From positions 1-64,000 of the forward strand of contig NZ_JAOALK010000007.1 in NCBI RefSeq assembly GCF_025154055.1: a DNA stretch of 64,000 bases, written 5' to 3'. Origin of the DNA: Aquibacillus koreensis. Its GTDB lineage: Bacteria > Bacillota > Bacilli > Bacillales > Amphibacillaceae. The notes beneath the pieces are model-generated. The model had not been told where the DNA came from, made no database searches, and saw nothing but the letters and a program-made list of their open reading frames with translations. Shown piece after piece: positions 45,568 through 56,207 of this stretch (its first letter is position 1; every line of letters starts with the position of its first letter). A program made the translations under genes and the position numbers.

Positions 45568-47142
45568 TTATAATGTCACCAGTTCTCTTTTTCTCAGTTC
45601 CACTCGTCGGATTTTACCCGAAGATGTTTTTGGCAACTCGTTAACAAATTCGATCTTCCTCGGATATTTGTATGGTGCTGTTGTTTGTTTTACATGTGTT
45701 TGCAACATTTTAACGAGCTCTTCAGATGGCTCCGCGCTCTCTTGTAGTACGATAAACGCCTTTACTACATTACCACGTATTTCATCCGGACTTGAAACGA
45801 CAGCACATTCTTTCACTGATGGGTGTTTTACCAATGCATCTTCGACTTCAAATGGGCCAATCGTGTAACCAGAACTAACGATAATATCGTCACTTCTACC
45901 TTCAAACCAGAAATAACCTTCTTCATCCATGGAAGCCTGGTCACCTGTCACATAATAATTTCCGCGTTGTGTTTTTTTCGTGCGTGCCTCGTCCTTATAG
46001 TACATTTTGAACAACGCTGGCGTATCAAGTGGGATCGCTATATCGCCTACTTCTCCCACTCCTACTCGATTGCCATTTTCATCAATCAATACGACTTCAT
46101 TGCCTGGAGTTGGTTTGCCCATCGAACCTGGCTTTACTTTCATTCCTTTAAGGAAACCTAATAGCAATGTATTTTCCGTTTGGCCATAGCCATCTCTTAC
46201 GGTTACATCAAAATGCTTTTGAAATGTTTCTATTACTTCTCGATTAAGTGGTTCACCTGCTGAAACTGCACTATGTAAGTTTGGAAGTGCAAAGTCAGCT
46301 AAGTTATCTACTTTTGCCATCAAACGATACTCTGTTGGCGTGCAGCAAAGTACATTTACATTCTCAGACTCTAACAAATGTAAATATTTCTTCGGATCGA
46401 ACTTACCATGATAAACGAAACCAGTTGCTCCTGATCCTAACACGGATAACAACGGACTCCAAACCCATTTCTGCCAACCCGGAGCAGCAGTTGCCCAAAC
46501 CGTATCTCCTTCTGAAATGCTTAACCAATTGGCAGGAGCAGTTTGTAAATGAGCAAATCCCCATGCATGTGTATGCACAACCCCTTTTGGATTACCCGTC
46601 GTTCCAGATGTATAAGGTAAAAAGGCAATATCGTCACAGCTAGTTGGGACGATATCCAACTGGTCAGAGGCACTATCTATTAATGTATCTAAATGATTCC
46701 AACCATCGACATGCTCACCAACCGCAACTTTTATCAAGTCATCAAATTGCTCTATATCGCTATATTGGTCAACAAAAGGAGAATAACTAATAATTCCGCT
46801 CACTTCGCCATGCGAAATTCGATATTGTAAATCCTTTGTTCGTAGCATTTCAGAACTTGGAATAATGATAACACCTGTCTTCAAAGCGGCTACGTACACT
46901 TGATACGTTTCAATTAGCCTTGGCATCATTACAAGCACTTTATCGCCTTTACGTAATCCAAGTTGGTTAAAGACATTTCCAACCTTATTTGCTTGTTCCA
47001 TTAGATTTCTATATGTGATTTCTCTTCGATTCCCTTGTTCATCTTGCCACACGATTGCTTTATGATGCGGATCTTCCGCATACTTTTCCATTTCCATTGC
47101 TATATTGTAATTCTCTGGGGCAATTAAATCTTCTCTTTTCAT
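45568..47142 (-). CDS. acyl-CoA synthetase (YtcI/MbcS-like)
   Basis: A 524-aa AMP-forming ligase: P-loop YTSGTTGNPKG, GYGQTE, YVTGDQASMDEEGYFWFEGR and the C-terminal catalytic lysine in PKTSSGKIRR. Closest in character to acetyl-CoA synthetase-like MbcS/YtcI enzymes that activate short or branched-chain acids. Monocistronic on the minus strand. Confidence 0.85.
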   Translation of the reverse strand: MKREDLIAPENYNIAMEMEKYAEDPHHKAIVWQDEQGNRREITYRNLMEQANKVGNVFNQLGLRKGDKVLVMMPRLIETYQVYVAALKTGVIIIPSSEMLRTKDLQYRISHGEVSGIISYSPFVDQYSDIEQFDDLIKVAVGEHVDGWNHLDTLIDSASDQLDIVPTSCDDIAFLPYTSGTTGNPKGVVHTHAWGFAHLQTAPANWLSISEGDTVWATAAPGWQKWVWSPLLSVLGSGATGFVYHGKFDPKKYLHLLESENVNVLCCTPTEYRLMAKVDNLADFALPNLHSAVSAGEPLNREVIETFQKHFDVTVRDGYGQTENTLLLGFLKGMKVKPGSMGKPTPGNEVVLIDENGNRVGVGEVGDIAIPLDTPALFKMYYKDEARTKKTQRGNYYVTGDQASMDEEGYFWFEGRSDDIIVSSGYTIGPFEVEDALVKHPSVKECAVVSSPDEIRGNVVKAFIVLQESAEPSEELVKMLQTHVKQTTAPYKYPRKIEFVNELPKTSSGKIRRVELRKRELVTL

Positions 47143-47391
47143 CAGATCACCCTTTTATAGTTAGTAGATATTAGCACTTGGTACTAATTACATTATTATA
47201 GCATCTTTTTATTAGCTCGTGAAGAAATTGCTATTGAACTTGAAGTTGAAAAGGGCAAATCCTCTTTATAGGCTTCACACATGATTTTTTCTAAACACTT
47301 AAGCCCTAGACAGTAAAACAATGAATAATACGGAAGTTTCTTTTCTAAATACGTCTGTGGTATCATGAAGGTAAATAAGGAGGGATTCATT

Positions 47392-48780
47392 GTGACAAGT
47401 AATCAGCTCCACGTTACATCGAATAAAAAAAACTTAACGTTAACAGTTGAACAGATGGTGATGTTTAACCAGTGCAAGATTATTGAAGGTATGGATCAAG
47501 AAGGAAACACCTATTACCTCTACTTCTACAAAAACAATTTCATAAATGGTGTAAAAACAAACAAAATTAACATCAACTCTTTTACGCATCGTGCATTTCA
47601 AAGAGGTATAACGATGGAGGCCAATCATCCATCCGTACAAGCGTTGCTCCGTTTACATAACTCCTTTCATCTACAAAGCTTTAATCAGCTTTTCAAGCAT
47701 CTTCAACATAAATTCTCTGAAAAAGAGATTGCAGTCATGTTCACTTTCTTTGATTCCTTTATTTCTAAAGAAACCATAATAAAATTATTTAAAAAAACCT
47801 ATTATCAATATCGTAGAAATGGGCAGATGCTGTCTGCTTATCAACTGTTACGAATCCTGCAGCAATACGATCCGAATGATGCTTTTGTTAAAGATATGAT
47901 CCACAACCTCCAATTTCAACGTTATGAGAAGTTATACGAAGATCCAGAAAAGCTTGTAAACAGTGACTCTATTTTCTTTGAGTTGATAAGTTTTGATCAT
48001 CTCGAAGATCGTCAACAAACGTCTACGTTACTACATCTATATAAAACAGAAAATCGTTGGAACGATGAGCTAATCGTTCGCACCCACTTACTGCGCCATT
48101 ACTATTCTCATGACAATTTCAATCGAATTAAAGAAATGATTGATCAATTAGATCCAATAGGACAGGCATATATCTTACAAACACTTTCTCAATTTGTTCA
48201 AACACATCCAGAATTACAAAATCAATTAATCACTCATCATTTACAAGAAAAACAATATGATGAAACAATCAAAGTTGTTTTCTCAACAGGCTTCCAACCT
48301 TCCGATGAACAATCAGAAGCGATTATGAATAGTTTCACCCATACCGCCCCGTCTACACTCCTTGCGTTCTTTAGTATTGCAAATAAACGCATACTCGAAA
48401 TCGTGCCAACGGATGTGAAAAAGCAGGAACAACTGATACGAGCTTTTGTGTATGCCGCACTTCCGCATAAATCGATTGACGAGATTATCGATTGGTTTGC
48501 TCCCTTCCATGAGCTAAACCTGCATTTCCCGATTGAACAAAAGTTAAAAACCATGCAACAGTTAGAAAATGACCCTGATCAGCAATATGAACTTGGCGAG
48601 TTGTATATCTATTTTAACCAACTCGAAAAGGCCATTGATTGTTTTAAATGGGAAATGGAGTTACACCCAGAAGACAAAAAGATCGTGCAAGCATTAGTTG
48701 CTCTACTAAAAAAAGCCGGTGAAACGGAAGAAGCTGCGGTTTATCAACAGCTCTTGATTCAAATGCAGAAGTCATCATAA
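47392..48780 (+). CDS. unknown helical protein upstream of ppx-ppk
   Basis: A 462-aa protein, GTG at 47392 behind AAGGAGGG. Mostly helical and acidic-neutral with no signal peptide; the C-terminus (YELGELYIYFNQLEKAIDCF ... ELHPEDKKIVQALVALLKKA) looks like TPR repeats. No family recognised. It lies on the same strand 134 bp before ppx, so a link with polyphosphate is only positional. Confidence 0.65.
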   Translation: MTSNQLHVTSNKKNLTLTVEQMVMFNQCKIIEGMDQEGNTYYLYFYKNNFINGVKTNKININSFTHRAFQRGITMEANHPSVQALLRLHNSFHLQSFNQLFKHLQHKFSEKEIAVMFTFFDSFISKETIIKLFKKTYYQYRRNGQMLSAYQLLRILQQYDPNDAFVKDMIHNLQFQRYEKLYEDPEKLVNSDSIFFELISFDHLEDRQQTSTLLHLYKTENRWNDELIVRTHLLRHYYSHDNFNRIKEMIDQLDPIGQAYILQTLSQFVQTHPELQNQLITHHLQEKQYDETIKVVFSTGFQPSDEQSEAIMNSFTHTAPSTLLAFFSIANKRILEIVPTDVKKQEQLIRAFVYAALPHKSIDEIIDWFAPFHELNLHFPIEQKLKTMQQLENDPDQQYELGELYIYFNQLEKAIDCFKWEMELHPEDKKIVQALVALLKKAGETEEAAVYQQLLIQMQKSS

Positions 48781-48914
48781 AAAGTTTGTTCCATACGTGC
48801 GAAGTCTCTTGTAGGAAAACCTTTTTCGTGCTCTAAAGATTAATGTAAGATTGGTTTAGCAAGTAAATCACTATGGTATACTGTGAACAACACTAGAGAT
48901 GGACAGGTGATACG

Positions 48915-50453
48915 ATGCAAAAACAATTCTATGCAATCATTGATATTGGTTCTAACACAATGCGGTTAGTCATATACCTGCAAGAAAAAGCAGGGCGTTT
49001 ACGAGAAGTAGAGAACGTTAAAGCTGTCGCAAGGTTACGAAACCACCTTCGCGATGATGGCACATTATCAAAGCAAGGGATAGATATTCTTATTGAAACA
49101 CTACAAGGATTCAAAGAAGTAGTGGATACATATGACATTACTCACTTAAAATGTGTTGCTACAGCTACAATCCGCCAAGCATCAAATCAAGAGGAAATGA
49201 AAACAACGATTAAGGAACAGACTGGATTCGACATGCGTGTCCTATCCGAACACGAAGAAGCTTTTTATGGGTATTTAGCAGTGGTTAACTCCACCTCCCT
49301 AACAGAGGGGATTACTGTCGATATTGGTGGTGGCAGTACAGAAGTCACTTATTTCAAAGATCGAAAGTTAGTCCACTCGCATAGTTTTCCCTTTGGAGCT
49401 TTAACTTTAAAGAATTTTTTTCAAAACGATAGTGCACAGGATAAGGAGATTAATGAGCTACGTTCGTTCCTACGCTCTCAATTTGATACACTCCCTTGGA
49501 TTAAGAATAAGCATATACCACTTGTCGGGATCGGAGGAAGTGCTCGAAACCTAGTACAAATCGACCAAAATAAGAAAAAGTATCCTTTAGCCGGACTACA
49601 TCAATATAAAATGCAGTTAAGTGACATCATACAAGTAAGCAACTACTTAACAACATTACCGTTTGATCAATTACAAAAAGTCGAAGGGCTATCAAAGGAC
49701 CGTGCAGATATTATTGTTCCTGCCATCGAGGTTTTTCATTGCTTATACCAAACGATGCAGGCAGACAGTTTTATTTTAAGTAGAAAAGGGCTTCGTGACG
49801 GCGTTTTTTACGAACAATTATCGGAGGATCTTGGTTCTTTTTTGTTCCCAAACGTGCTCGAAGACAGTATCCAAGAGCTAATCAATGATTTTGATTTGGA
49901 TCCTAAACAAATATTGCACGTACAGTTTCTGACAAGAAAAATGTTTCAGTGCCTTCGCGAACAAGGACTCGGCAATTTAACAACAAATGACTGGACGATA
50001 TTAAAAAGAGCGAGCTATGTGTTTAACCTCGGTAACTATATTGATTCCGAATCGAGTGCACAACACACCTTTTATTTACTCGCGAACAGAACGATAGATG
50101 GACTTCTACATATGGAAAGATTGAAACTAGCGATTGTTGCCTCTTTTAAAAATAAAACAGTTTTCAAACAATTTTTAGCACCGTATAAATCATGGTTTCT
50201 AAAGGAAGAACAAAAGAAACTACGTTTTTTAGGAGCGTTACTTAAATTTGCTTATTGCTTGGATGCTACAAGAAGGCAAGTCGTTCAAGATATTGATTAT
50301 AAAGTGAAAAAAGATGCGATTTACGTCACATTGTATTGTAATAAAGATTGGATGCCAGAAGCATACCAATCGGAAAAACAAAAAAAGCACCTGGAAAAAG
50401 CGATAAGGAAAAATATAGAGCTTGAATTTGTAGACATCAAACAAAAGCCCTAG
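48915..50453 (+). CDS. ppx: exopolyphosphatase Ppx/GppA
   Basis: A 512-aa ASKHA-fold enzyme: DIGSNTMRLVIY phosphate loop (10-21) and VDIGGGSTEVTYF, with a C-terminal HD-like helical domain. Degrades polyphosphate or pppGpp. Followed 83 bp later by ppk on the same strand. Confidence 0.92.
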   Translation: MQKQFYAIIDIGSNTMRLVIYLQEKAGRLREVENVKAVARLRNHLRDDGTLSKQGIDILIETLQGFKEVVDTYDITHLKCVATATIRQASNQEEMKTTIKEQTGFDMRVLSEHEEAFYGYLAVVNSTSLTEGITVDIGGGSTEVTYFKDRKLVHSHSFPFGALTLKNFFQNDSAQDKEINELRSFLRSQFDTLPWIKNKHIPLVGIGGSARNLVQIDQNKKKYPLAGLHQYKMQLSDIIQVSNYLTTLPFDQLQKVEGLSKDRADIIVPAIEVFHCLYQTMQADSFILSRKGLRDGVFYEQLSEDLGSFLFPNVLEDSIQELINDFDLDPKQILHVQFLTRKMFQCLREQGLGNLTTNDWTILKRASYVFNLGNYIDSESSAQHTFYLLANRTIDGLLHMERLKLAIVASFKNKTVFKQFLAPYKSWFLKEEQKKLRFLGALLKFAYCLDATRRQVVQDIDYKVKKDAIYVTLYCNKDWMPEAYQSEKQKKHLEKAIRKNIELEFVDIKQKP

Positions 50454-50536
50454 CAAATTTACAGAAACTTAACATTTATATCCAATCATAGATAGTAAGA
50501 TAGAGTGGAGAGACTATCGACAAAGGATGAGAATAG

Positions 50537-52633
50537 ATGTCAATTTTAGATAAAAAAATCGATCTAGATAACCCATTGTATTATAATAACCGCGAAATTA
50601 GCTGGTTACATTTTAATAAGCGGGTATTAGAGGAAGCAACCGATTTAAAAAACCCTTTATTAGAACGGTTTAAGTTTCTATCTATTTTCAGTTCCAATCT
50701 AGATGAATTCTTTATGGTTCGTGTAGCCGGTCTTAAAGATCAGGTGAAAGCAGGATTCAATAAAGCCGATAACAAGTCAGGATTAACACCTAAACAACAA
50801 TTAGCAAGAATTTCTGAGCTTAATCACACGCTCGTGCAGACTCAATATCAAACCTATACACAACTTCAAGAACCGTTGAATCAAGAAAATATCTCCATCA
50901 TCCCCATTGAGTTGTTAATGCAAAAGGAATTAGACGAACTTGAGGAATACTTTGATGATCACATATTTCCAGTATTAACACCAATGGCAATTGATGCTTA
51001 TCGCCCTTTTCCAATGCTTTTAAATAAATCGTTAAACATTGCGGTTGTATTGGAAGATATACTGGAAGACACTGAAATGAAACAGAAGACAGCTATTGTA
51101 CAAGTACCTGCATTATTAGATCGCTATATTAAAATACGTAATACACATCGATACGTACTCCTTGAAGACATTATCGGCCAGTTTATCCATAAATTTTTTA
51201 CAGGCTACAAGGTTCGATCGACTACAGAATTTCGAATTACGAGAAATGCCGATATGACGATTCACGAAGAAGGTGCAAGAGACCTTTTAAAAGAGATTGA
51301 AAAAGAGTTAAAAAAGCGTAAGTGGGGTGCCGCAGTCCGGTTAGAGGTACGAAAAACTAAATATGACGAAGATATCGTTCATTTCTTACTTAACGTACTT
51401 GAAATACACAAAAGTGATTTATATATCGTGGATGGACCATTGGACTTAACGTTTCTGTTTAAATTCTATTCAGAGCTTTTTAAAACGCATGAGTACTTAG
51501 TGTATGAAACCTTAATGCCACAACCCGCAAAAGATATTACCCAAGACGAGAATGTGTTTGAGGCAGCAAAAAAACGAGATATTTTCCGTCACCATCCTTA
51601 CGAATCTTTTGGACCTGTTATTGACTTTATAACGGAAGCAGCAGATGATCCTGATGTATTAGCAATTAAACAAACCCTATATCGGGTTAGTGGTGACTCG
51701 CCAATTATTAAAGGGTTAAAACGAGCAGCTGAAAACGGAAAACAAGTGACCGTCTTAGTGGAACTAAAGGCTCGTTTCGATGAAGAAAAAAACGTACAGT
51801 GGGCAAAAGAGTTAGAAAAAGCTGGATGCCACGTGATCTATGGAATGAACTATTTAAAAACGCATAGTAAAATCACATTGGTAGTTCGAAAACATCATGG
51901 CAAAATTGAGCAATTTGTTCATTTAGGGACAGGGAATTATAACGACCAAACCGCAAGTTTTTATACAGATATGTCATTAATTACAACAAAGCGCAAGTTT
52001 GGTACGGATGCTACAAACTTCTTTAACTACTTAAGTGGTTATACAGAAAGGCCAGCGTTCCATCATATCTCCATGGCCCCCTTTGAAATTAGACAAGACT
52101 TCCTCGATTATATAGATGATGAAATCATGTATCATAAGATGCACGGCAATGGGAGAATTATTGCAAAAATGAACTCCTTAACAGATAAACCTTTAATTAA
52201 AAAGCTTTACGAAGCTTCTCAAGCTGGCGTAGAAATTGACTTAATCGTTCGCGGGATATGTTGCTTGAGGCCTGGAATAAAAGGGATTAGTGACCATATC
52301 AGAGTTCGGAGTATCGTAGGTCGGTTTTTAGAACATAGTCGGATTTATTATTTTCATCATAACGGAGAAGAAAAGATATTCTTGTCTTCAGCTGATTTAA
52401 TGACTAGAAATATGGTCAAACGGGTGGAACTCTCTTTCCCCATATACGAAGGACACATTAAGATTCGAATTAAAAAAGCACTAACCATCATGCTTTCCGA
52501 TAATGTCAATGCCAGAGAGCAGTTAGAAGACGGCGATTATCATCACGTTTTGGCACGTGAAGGTGATGAGGTAATCGACAGTCAAATGGTCTTGTTTAAT
52601 ATGGCATATAATATTTTAGATGATGAAGAGTAG
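50537..52633 (+). CDS. ppk1: polyphosphate kinase 1
   Basis: A 698-aa PPK1 that reversibly makes polyphosphate from ATP. The four PPK domains are present, starting LYYNNREISWLHFNKRVLEE. Phosphorylated His443 in KTHSKITLV and the second His600 in LEHSRIYYF are intact. Same strand as ppx. Confidence 0.95.
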   Translation: MSILDKKIDLDNPLYYNNREISWLHFNKRVLEEATDLKNPLLERFKFLSIFSSNLDEFFMVRVAGLKDQVKAGFNKADNKSGLTPKQQLARISELNHTLVQTQYQTYTQLQEPLNQENISIIPIELLMQKELDELEEYFDDHIFPVLTPMAIDAYRPFPMLLNKSLNIAVVLEDILEDTEMKQKTAIVQVPALLDRYIKIRNTHRYVLLEDIIGQFIHKFFTGYKVRSTTEFRITRNADMTIHEEGARDLLKEIEKELKKRKWGAAVRLEVRKTKYDEDIVHFLLNVLEIHKSDLYIVDGPLDLTFLFKFYSELFKTHEYLVYETLMPQPAKDITQDENVFEAAKKRDIFRHHPYESFGPVIDFITEAADDPDVLAIKQTLYRVSGDSPIIKGLKRAAENGKQVTVLVELKARFDEEKNVQWAKELEKAGCHVIYGMNYLKTHSKITLVVRKHHGKIEQFVHLGTGNYNDQTASFYTDMSLITTKRKFGTDATNFFNYLSGYTERPAFHHISMAPFEIRQDFLDYIDDEIMYHKMHGNGRIIAKMNSLTDKPLIKKLYEASQAGVEIDLIVRGICCLRPGIKGISDHIRVRSIVGRFLEHSRIYYFHHNGEEKIFLSSADLMTRNMVKRVELSFPIYEGHIKIRIKKALTIMLSDNVNAREQLEDGDYHHVLAREGDEVIDSQMVLFNMAYNILDDEE

Positions 52634-52698
52634 GTAGTGCGATTTCTGGCTAGATTATATACCTTATAACCATACCAATAGGATACAACCACATACCA

Positions 52699-52735
52699 AA
52701 AACAAGCAGTCTTTACTTCAAGACTGCTTGTTTTT
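52699..52735. terminator. bidirectional terminator after ppk1
   Basis: AAACAAGCAGTCTT/AAGACTGCTTGTTT stem flanked by A and T runs between convergent genes. Confidence 0.85.
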
Positions 52736-52756
52736 AGTAATTATATAAGCAAGGTT

Positions 52757-53203
52757 TCATTTCTTGCTGCTCTGATAAAAGAATGTCATGACAAGAGATA
52801 GGATCAAAATAAATACGATTATTCCCCCAATAACGGTAGCAAGGTCTATAAACGTGTTCATTCCCCCATCATAGGTCCCTCTATTAATTGCTTTCTTATA
52901 TTTCCCGTTCGCTTCTTCCACCGCTATCGCTTCATCTGTACTCGTACCTTGAATCGCATAATAATCTGTTCCTTCATGGTAGGCATTAGAAAAATTACCG
53001 GAATATGTATCCATATCCGAATACTTCGTTACTTCCCCGATTTTCTGATCGACCTTCTCCACAATTTCATCCGTTACCTCATACTTGTCTCCATCCCACA
53101 CAACAAAGAAATACTCCCAAGACGTTGCAAATGAAGGACTAGGGGATAGAAAAAAGATCCCAATAACTAGCACAACAACATACGTAACATAATTATGTTT
53201 CAT
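52757..53203 (-). CDS. exported single-anchor membrane protein, unknown
   Basis: A 148-aa protein: signal peptide ending SPSFAT, an extracytoplasmic domain (SWEYFFVVWDGDKYEVTDEI...), a C-terminal membrane helix (about 118-142) and a short basic tail. GGAGA RBS. No family recognised. The next upstream gene is a small membrane protein 27 bp away, probably in the same transcript. Confidence 0.65.
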   Translation of the reverse strand: MKHNYVTYVVVLVIGIFFLSPSPSFATSWEYFFVVWDGDKYEVTDEIVEKVDQKIGEVTKYSDMDTYSGNFSNAYHEGTDYYAIQGTSTDEAIAVEEANGKYKKAINRGTYDGGMNTFIDLATVIGGIIVFILILSLVMTFFYQSSKK

Positions 53204-53230
53204 CGAACCTCTCCCTTAGGATAGATACAA

Positions 53231-53404
53231 TTACAAACGCCCATCCTCATCTACAGTAAAACCTGAACGTGTTGGTTCTTCTTCAACAATCTCCAGGCGC
53301 TCCTTAATTTTGGCGATATCACGCAGAATAATTTTTGTATTAACCCAAGCAGCAATGGAACAAAACACCACCGCAATTACGAGAATGATCATGAGGAACT
53401 CCAT
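53231..53404 (-). CDS. small single-helix membrane protein, 57 aa
   Basis: MEFLMIILVIAVVFCSIAAW is a membrane helix, followed by a charged cytosolic tail IAKIKERLEIVEEEP. GAGGGAGA precedes the ATG by seven bases. Not recognised; lies before the gene at 53203. Confidence 0.65.
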   Translation of the reverse strand: MEFLMIILVIAVVFCSIAAWVNTKIILRDIAKIKERLEIVEEEPTRSGFTVDEDGRL

Positions 53405-53489
53405 TTACATCTCTCCCTCTTAAAAGGTTGTATATCCATCTTAACATTTTATTCCACGTTATGATGAACTGACTAAAATTTAGCCATAG

Positions 53490-53518
53490 AAAAAAGCGTG
53501 CGAGTTGCACGCTTTTTC
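53490..53518 (-). terminator. pdaA terminator
   Basis: AAAAGCGTGC/GCACGCTTTT stem followed by T-rich sequence on the minus strand. Confidence 0.8.
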
Positions 53519-54307
53519 TTATAAACCAAAAATCTGTTTTGGAATCATATCCTTTATGACTAAATCATCAATACTTTTAAAGGTATAGCCTTGCTTTCTT
53601 AAATCATCAATCAAGTGTTCCAGGGCTTCTGCATTATCTTTGGAAACAGTATGCAACAAGATAATAGCTCCTGGATGAATTTGCTTCATCACCTGATGAT
53701 AGGCACTTTTCCATCCTTGTTGACTATCCGTATGCCAATCCACAAATGCGAGAGACCAAAAGATGTGCATGTAACCTAATTCATTCGCCCATTTTAACGT
53801 TTGATCATTGAATGTTCCTTTTGGTGGACGAAGATAATTCATCGTTTCTTCACCTGTGATTTTGGCTACTTCCTGTTGTAATAAATCTAATTCTTTCTTC
53901 ATCTTTTCTTTAGACAAAGCCGTTAGATCTGGATGATGATACGAGTGATTACCAATTATATGACCATCGTTCGCCATTCGTCTCACAAGATCCGGTTGAT
54001 CCTTCACGTAATGTCCAGTCACAAAGAAAGTTGCTGGTACATCTTTATCGTTAAGTACATCTAAAATCTGATTTGTATAACCTTCCTCATACCCATTATC
54101 AAAGGTTAAATAGACGACTTTATCACCAGAATCATCTATATAATAACCTCCGTTTTCTTTTAGAATGTTGCCGTATTTACCAACTTGTGGAGGTTGGTTA
54201 TCGGAACTCTTTTTATATCCCCATCCATAGCTTTCCGCTTGCATTGACATAGGAAATAATACAAACGATAGGAAGAGTGTGATGATAATTAAGCTTTTTT
54301 TCTTCAT
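53519..54307 (-). CDS. pdaA: peptidoglycan N-acetylmuramic acid deacetylase PdaA
   Basis: A 262-aa exported polysaccharide deacetylase (signal peptide 1-24, ending MQA). NodB motifs: TFDNGYEEGY with Asp70, HSYHH with His121 and His125, and LRPPKG. The Asn in place of Asp (TFDNG) is characteristic of PdaA, needed for muramic-lactam formation in the spore cortex. Length equals the family. Confidence 0.9.
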   Translation of the reverse strand: MKKKSLIIITLFLSFVLFPMSMQAESYGWGYKKSSDNQPPQVGKYGNILKENGGYYIDDSGDKVVYLTFDNGYEEGYTNQILDVLNDKDVPATFFVTGHYVKDQPDLVRRMANDGHIIGNHSYHHPDLTALSKEKMKKELDLLQQEVAKITGEETMNYLRPPKGTFNDQTLKWANELGYMHIFWSLAFVDWHTDSQQGWKSAYHQVMKQIHPGAIILLHTVSKDNAEALEHLIDDLRKQGYTFKSIDDLVIKDMIPKQIFGL

Positions 54308-54365
54308 AACAACCCACCTGTTTTTTCTTTTATTTTCTCTATTTACAGGTGATCTTATGCAAAAC

Positions 54366-55667
54366 TTATAGAACTAACGCAGCAATCCATCCAAATATAA
54401 ACAAAGGTATATTAAAGTGAATAAACGTTGGTACACAGGTATCCCATATGTGGTTATGCTTTCCGTCTGCATTCAGACCAGAAGTTGGTCCAAGTGTACT
54501 ATCTGATGCAGGTGAACCAGCATCCCCCAGTGCTCCAGCTGTACCAATAAGCGCTGCAGTTGCCATCGGAGAGAAACTAGCCGCTAAACAAATCGGTACG
54601 TACAGAGCTGCTAGGATTGGGATTGTTCCAAAGGACGAACCAATTCCCATGGTAATAACTAGACCTACTAAAAGTAACACAAACGCAATAAGCATTTTAT
54701 TGTCTCCAAGTACGCCTGAAGATACTTTCACTAAATCATCAACCGCACCAATTTCTTGAATAATGTGCCCAAATCCTGCAGCAACTAGCATCACAAATGC
54801 AATCGTACCCATCATCGCCACACCCTCACTAATGACGCGATCACCTTTATGAAATGGTACAACAAAGAATAAGAACATGATTACTAACCCTGTTAAGGCA
54901 CCAATTATTAAACTTCCGATCCATAATTGCACCGCAAGTGCTCCTAAGATCGCAATAAGCGTTAATAAATGGCTTCGATTGAAAGTTAGTTTCTCTGGCT
55001 GCACGAACGCCTTTACTTCACGATTTGTACTCTCCACTGTGCGATCTTTACGATAAGTTACAAAAATCGCAATAAATAAACCGATAACCATTCCCGCTCC
55101 AGGAATAAGTAAAGACAAAGCAATTTGATTCGTAGTAATGTCGATGCCACTGCTCTTCATTCCTTCTTGGATTGTTTCGTGAAACATTAACCCAAATCCC
55201 GCAGGAATCATAATATATGGAGCTTTTAAACCAAACGTTAATGCCGTTGCAACTGCTCGACGGTCCATCTTCATTTGATCAAATAACTTTAATAATGGTG
55301 GAATAAGAATCGGTATAAATGCGATGTGCACTGGGACAAGGTTTTGCGATAAAGACGCAACACCTGCAATAGCCAAAAGCATCATCGTCTTTTTCCCTGT
55401 TAACACTCGAATTAAGTATTGAACGAGAAGCGTTGTTATGCCAGTATAGCTAATCGCTACCGCAAATGCTCCTAGTAAAATATAGCTTAACGCTGTTTCC
55501 GCTTGTCCTCCCATACCATTTACGAACATTTCCAATGAATCTGTTATTGATAATCCTGATAAAAGTGCTGCCGATAATGCGGCAACAATAATAGCGATAA
55601 TAACATTTACTTTTAATAAACTTAAAACGGTCATAATTAAGACCGAGACGATAACAATCCACGCCAT
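54366..55667 (-). CDS. Na+/H+ antiporter family protein (YuiF-like)
   Basis: A 433-aa polytopic membrane protein with about 11-12 helices, including VPVHIAFIPILIPPLL and GSSFGTIPILAALYVPICLA. Belongs to the NhaC-like family of B. subtilis YuiF; cation or amino-acid exchange is inferred. Monocistronic. Confidence 0.8.
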   Translation of the reverse strand: MAWIVIVSVLIMTVLSLLKVNVIIAIIVAALSAALLSGLSITDSLEMFVNGMGGQAETALSYILLGAFAVAISYTGITTLLVQYLIRVLTGKKTMMLLAIAGVASLSQNLVPVHIAFIPILIPPLLKLFDQMKMDRRAVATALTFGLKAPYIMIPAGFGLMFHETIQEGMKSSGIDITTNQIALSLLIPGAGMVIGLFIAIFVTYRKDRTVESTNREVKAFVQPEKLTFNRSHLLTLIAILGALAVQLWIGSLIIGALTGLVIMFLFFVVPFHKGDRVISEGVAMMGTIAFVMLVAAGFGHIIQEIGAVDDLVKVSSGVLGDNKMLIAFVLLLVGLVITMGIGSSFGTIPILAALYVPICLAASFSPMATAALIGTAGALGDAGSPASDSTLGPTSGLNADGKHNHIWDTCVPTFIHFNIPLFIFGWIAALVL

Positions 55668-55740
55668 TTTTTTCCTTCCCTTCGACTTCTATATATATAT
55701 TTTATCTCTCTACCGCTTTACCATAATAAAGTGCGGATAT

Positions 55741-55775
55741 AAAAAAATCAACCGTTAATTTATTACAACGGTTGA
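55741..55775 (-). terminator. terminator after the SE1561-like gene
   Basis: Minus strand: TCAACCGTT/AACGGTTGA stem followed by T7. Confidence 0.8.
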
Positions 55776-55875
55776 ACATCTATATAAATAGTGACCGAGA
55801 GACAACTTTTCCCCCAAGTCGGAGGAATACTTCGATTTAATATATGACATACCTCTCACAAACATGCATGGTCTT

Positions 55876-56025
55876 TTATTGAAGGTCTTCCTCCATACTT
55901 TCAATAATTTTGATTAATTGATCAATATCCTCAACTGATGCCTTACTCGGATCTAGGTTATCCAATTGTAATAAAAAACCTTCTAAGTGCGCTTTTAATT
56001 GCTGAATCTTTTGTTGTTGTTCCAT
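55876..56025 (-). CDS. SE1561-family small protein
   Basis: A 49-aa acidic protein, MEQQQKIQQLKAHLEGFLLQ at the start, then LDNLDPSKASVEDIDQLIKI. The FL.QLD..DP...EDIDxLIxxIE pattern resembles the SE1561 family of Firmicutes. AAAGGAG RBS. Function unknown. Confidence 0.65.
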   Translation of the reverse strand: MEQQQKIQQLKAHLEGFLLQLDNLDPSKASVEDIDQLIKIIESMEEDLQ

Positions 56026-56207
56026 TATTCTACTCCTTTATTGTATAGATTGTGTGTCAAGTTCGTTCTTATTCTTATATGTTATAGAAACACCTTTTTT
56101 ATCGTATAAGAAATGTACGTGTATGTCTAGGGTTCCCATTTTTAAAGAGGAATTACATCAAAAACTTTTTCTAATAAACAAGAGCTCTTATTAATAGGAG
56201 GTTGTTT

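Noticed and set aside
47196-47390. 64-aa reading frame on the minus strand before the TPR-like gene
   Set aside because: It covers the promoter and RBS region of the plus-strand gene and has no RBS of its own.
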